Shown here: positions 62,333-64,000 of the stretch, in pieces
Layout of the letters: each line of letters begins with the position of its first letter
Position numbering within the stretch: position 1 is the first letter of the stretch
Assembly: GCF_022549215.1 (NCBI RefSeq)
Contig: NZ_JAKZFC010000001.1
Location: forward strand, 1-64,000
DNA: 64,000 nt
Direction of reading: 5' to 3'
Origin: Solibacillus palustris
Lineage (GTDB): Bacteria; Bacillota; Bacilli; Bacillales_A; Planococcaceae
Made by a program: the position numbers and the translations under genes
The notes under the pieces: generated by a model
Database searches by the model: none
Told to the model about the DNA's origin: nothing
The model's input: the letters and a program-made list of their open reading frames with translations, nothing else

Positions 62333-63349
62333 ATGATCAAACAGCCGTCAATTTTATCAAAAACAAATTTATTTTATGCACTTGTAGTCGGGGTCATGAT
62401 CGTATTACCGATAGCAATGGACTCAAGAACATTAACGATTTTATTAACGCAGTTTTGTATTTTCGCTATTTTAGCGATGAGTTATGATATTTTACTTGGC
62501 TATACAGGAATTATTTCATTTGGTCATGCGATGTTTTTCGGGGTAGGAGCTTATTCAACAGCGATCATGCTAAGTGATTTTGGCCCTACTTTGGGGAGTT
62601 TTATGGCTTCGATTGTGGTAGGTATTGTGCTTTCGAGTTTAATTAGTATTGTCAGTGGCGCTCTTACATTACGCCTAAAAAATCACTTTTATGCGATGTT
62701 TACGTTGGCGATTTCGGGTTTATTTTTAGTCGTTGCAGAGAAATGGCGTACGGTAACGAAAGGAAATGATGGATTTACATTTCGTGCACCAGAATTTTTC
62801 CGTGAGCGTTTGTACTTCTATTTATTTGTATTAATTTGTTTAGTAATCGTCTTTATTTTACTGAAACGATTCGTTTCTTCTCCATTTGGAAAGGTACTTG
62901 TAGCAATCAGAGAAAATGAACAGCGTACACGCTCTTTAGGATTTAAAACGCTCGGTTATAAAATTATTGCTTCTGTTGTAGCGGGTGCAGTAGCAAGTTT
63001 AGCTGGTTCCTTGTATGCTGTGTCATTACGTTTTGTGAATACAAGTGTAATGACGATGGATATTACGTTGGACGCACTTATGATGACGATAATCGGAGGT
63101 GTCGGAACATTAATTGGACCGATTATTGGTGCGGGTGTCATTGAATTTGCACAGCATTATTTATCAGGACTTGCAAGGGATTATCCAATTTTCGAACGAT
63201 GGATTATTTTCTTCGGAATTTTATACATTTTAGCAGTGATTTTCTTCCCTCGAGGCATTGTTGGTACGGTTTATATGAAGTATCAAGAGTGGAGAGTGAA
63301 GAGAGGTCGTAAATCTGCAACTTTAAAATTTGTGGAAGAGAAGGAGTGA
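62333..63349 (+). CDS. ABC transporter permease, LivM-like
   Basis: 338 residues, the second membrane subunit. It contains MSYDILLGYTGIISFGHAMF (the LivM/LivH motif), the coupling loop VLVAIRENEQRTRSLGF and IIGGVGTLIGPIIGAGV. ATG 62333 lies 4 nt after the LivH-like stop. Its basic C-terminal tail (MKYQEWRVKRGRK) is on the cytoplasmic side. Confidence 0.93.
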   Translation: MIKQPSILSKTNLFYALVVGVMIVLPIAMDSRTLTILLTQFCIFAILAMSYDILLGYTGIISFGHAMFFGVGAYSTAIMLSDFGPTLGSFMASIVVGIVLSSLISIVSGALTLRLKNHFYAMFTLAISGLFLVVAEKWRTVTKGNDGFTFRAPEFFRERLYFYLFVLICLVIVFILLKRFVSSPFGKVLVAIRENEQRTRSLGFKTLGYKIIASVVAGAVASLAGSLYAVSLRFVNTSVMTMDITLDALMMTIIGGVGTLIGPIIGAGVIEFAQHYLSGLARDYPIFERWIIFFGILYILAVIFFPRGIVGTVYMKYQEWRVKRGRKSATLKFVEEKE

Positions 63350-63354
63350 CATCC

Positions 63355-64000
63355 ATGATTGGAATTACGGGGATTGGTGTGCACTTACCAGAAGGGCGTA
63401 TGACAGGGGAAGAAATTTCAAAACTTGCAGGTATTCCTAAAATTGTCGTTGAAACGAAGATGGGGATTATCGAAAAAGTTGTCGCTGGACCGAATGATCA
63501 TCCTGTTGAAATGAGTATTAAAGCAGCACGTGATGCCATTTTCGAAGCACAAATAGATGCAAAAGAAATTGATGTCATTATTTATATTGGTGAGGAGCAT
63601 AAAGAATATCCACTTTGGACAGCAGCAATAAAAATTCAAGAAGAAGTTGGTGCTGCTAATGCATGGGCATTTGATGTGCAGTTGAGATGTGGTACTGCCA
63701 TCATGGCGATGAAGGTTGCTAAAAGCTTGATGCAGGCAGATGAATCAATTCGTACGGTGTTATTGGCTGGTGGTTATCGCAATCATGATTTTATAGATTA
63801 TAAAAATGAGCGAACTCGTTTTATGTTTAATTTAGGTGCGGGTGCAGGTGCGATGGTTTTGCAAAGGAATGCTGGAGGTCATGAAGTACTAGAAACAGAA
63901 CTCATTACAGATGGCTCTTTTTCGGAAGATGTTGTCGTACCTGTCGGGGGTACGAAACAACCATTAACGTCAGAGCATTTACAACAAGGTGAATATATTT
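63355..64000 (+). CDS. FabH-like ketoacyl synthase (partial, runs off window)
   Basis: The first 215 codons of a 3-oxoacyl-ACP synthase III/HMG-CoA-synthase-type thiolase. The N-terminus MIGITGIGVHLPEGRMTGEE is typical, and the nucleophile is Cys112 in FDVQLRCGTAIMA, the same number as in Escherichia coli FabH. The start is ATG 63355, 6 nt after AAGGAGTG, in the ABC-transporter operon. In such clusters a FabH-like enzyme usually acts with a thiolase and acyl-CoA enzymes on the imported acid; that part lies beyond the edge. The gene is cut by the window, not truncated. Confidence 0.88.
   Translation, partial: MIGITGIGVHLPEGRMTGEEISKLAGIPKIVVETKMGIIEKVVAGPNDHPVEMSIKAARDAIFEAQIDAKEIDVIIYIGEEHKEYPLWTAAIKIQEEVGAANAWAFDVQLRCGTAIMAMKVAKSLMQADESIRTVLLAGGYRNHDFIDYKNERTRFMFNLGAGAGAMVLQRNAGGHEVLETELITDGSFSEDVVVPVGGTKQPLTSEHLQQGEYI

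Overview
The window looks like chromosome from a low-GC, spore-former-type Gram-positive of the order Bacillales, most like the Solibacillus/Lysinibacillus group. The evidence is S-layer-homology (SLH) surface proteins, AGGAGG-type ribosome binding sites, lysine and guanine riboswitches, a hut operon, a bacterial nitric-oxide synthase oxygenase and a KatA-type catalase. The genus is an inference from gene content; no database was searched.

Layout. 1-310: a tRNA-Ile, tRNA-Asn, tRNA-Glu cluster and its terminator. 314-6357: two divergent SLH-domain surface proteins. 6630-11558: AEC transporter, catalase (Fur/PerR-like sites upstream) and an SLC13/RCK permease. 11740-18851: AraC-type response regulator divergent from a YjiH-family transporter, then hutU-hutI-hutG (no hutH in view). 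19111-26024: amidohydrolase, small membrane protein, rtcB remnant, nos, Mrr-like nuclease, CynX-type MFS, and a lysine riboswitch ahead of an amino-acid permease. 26152-27400: HD-domain protein and its partner. 27553-29753: guanine riboswitch with xpt-pbuX.

29306-40797 is an 11.5-kb integrative element inserted inside pbuX. It carries its own replacement for the last 448 bp of pbuX, so the left copy is full length and the displaced native 3' end lies at 40798-41245 with the original terminator. The element holds a tyrosine recombinase, a winged-helix/helicase replication module with a masked ribosome binding site, several unknown small proteins (one with a nine-unit Asp-Met repeat), two roughly 500-nt tracts that look like large structured RNAs, and at its right end an ATPase plus DUF4435/TOPRIM pair resembling the PARIS anti-phage system. 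I see no relaxase, capsid or terminase gene.

41253-54743: prepilin peptidase, DUF1284 protein, fumarase (with a likely Fur-controlled small RNA in its upstream region), YpsA-type protein, MFS efflux pump with its MerR regulator and a MerR-type 19-bp-spacer promoter, two more MFS transporters, then a flavin reductase / enolase-superfamily / acetyltransferase operon and an overlooked 35-residue acidic protein.

54832-64000: a 1043-residue STAND-ATPase/SARP-type activator followed by a branched-chain-type ABC transporter operon (binding protein, two ATPases, two permeases) that runs into a FabH-like ketoacyl synthase cut by the window edge. An 11-bp-spaced direct repeat over the -35 region of the operon promoter is the expected kind of SARP operator.

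Two families of dispersed palindromic repeats (copies at 6357, 45836 and 59875; and at 14682 and 48105) sit just after stop codons and probably serve as or accompany terminators.
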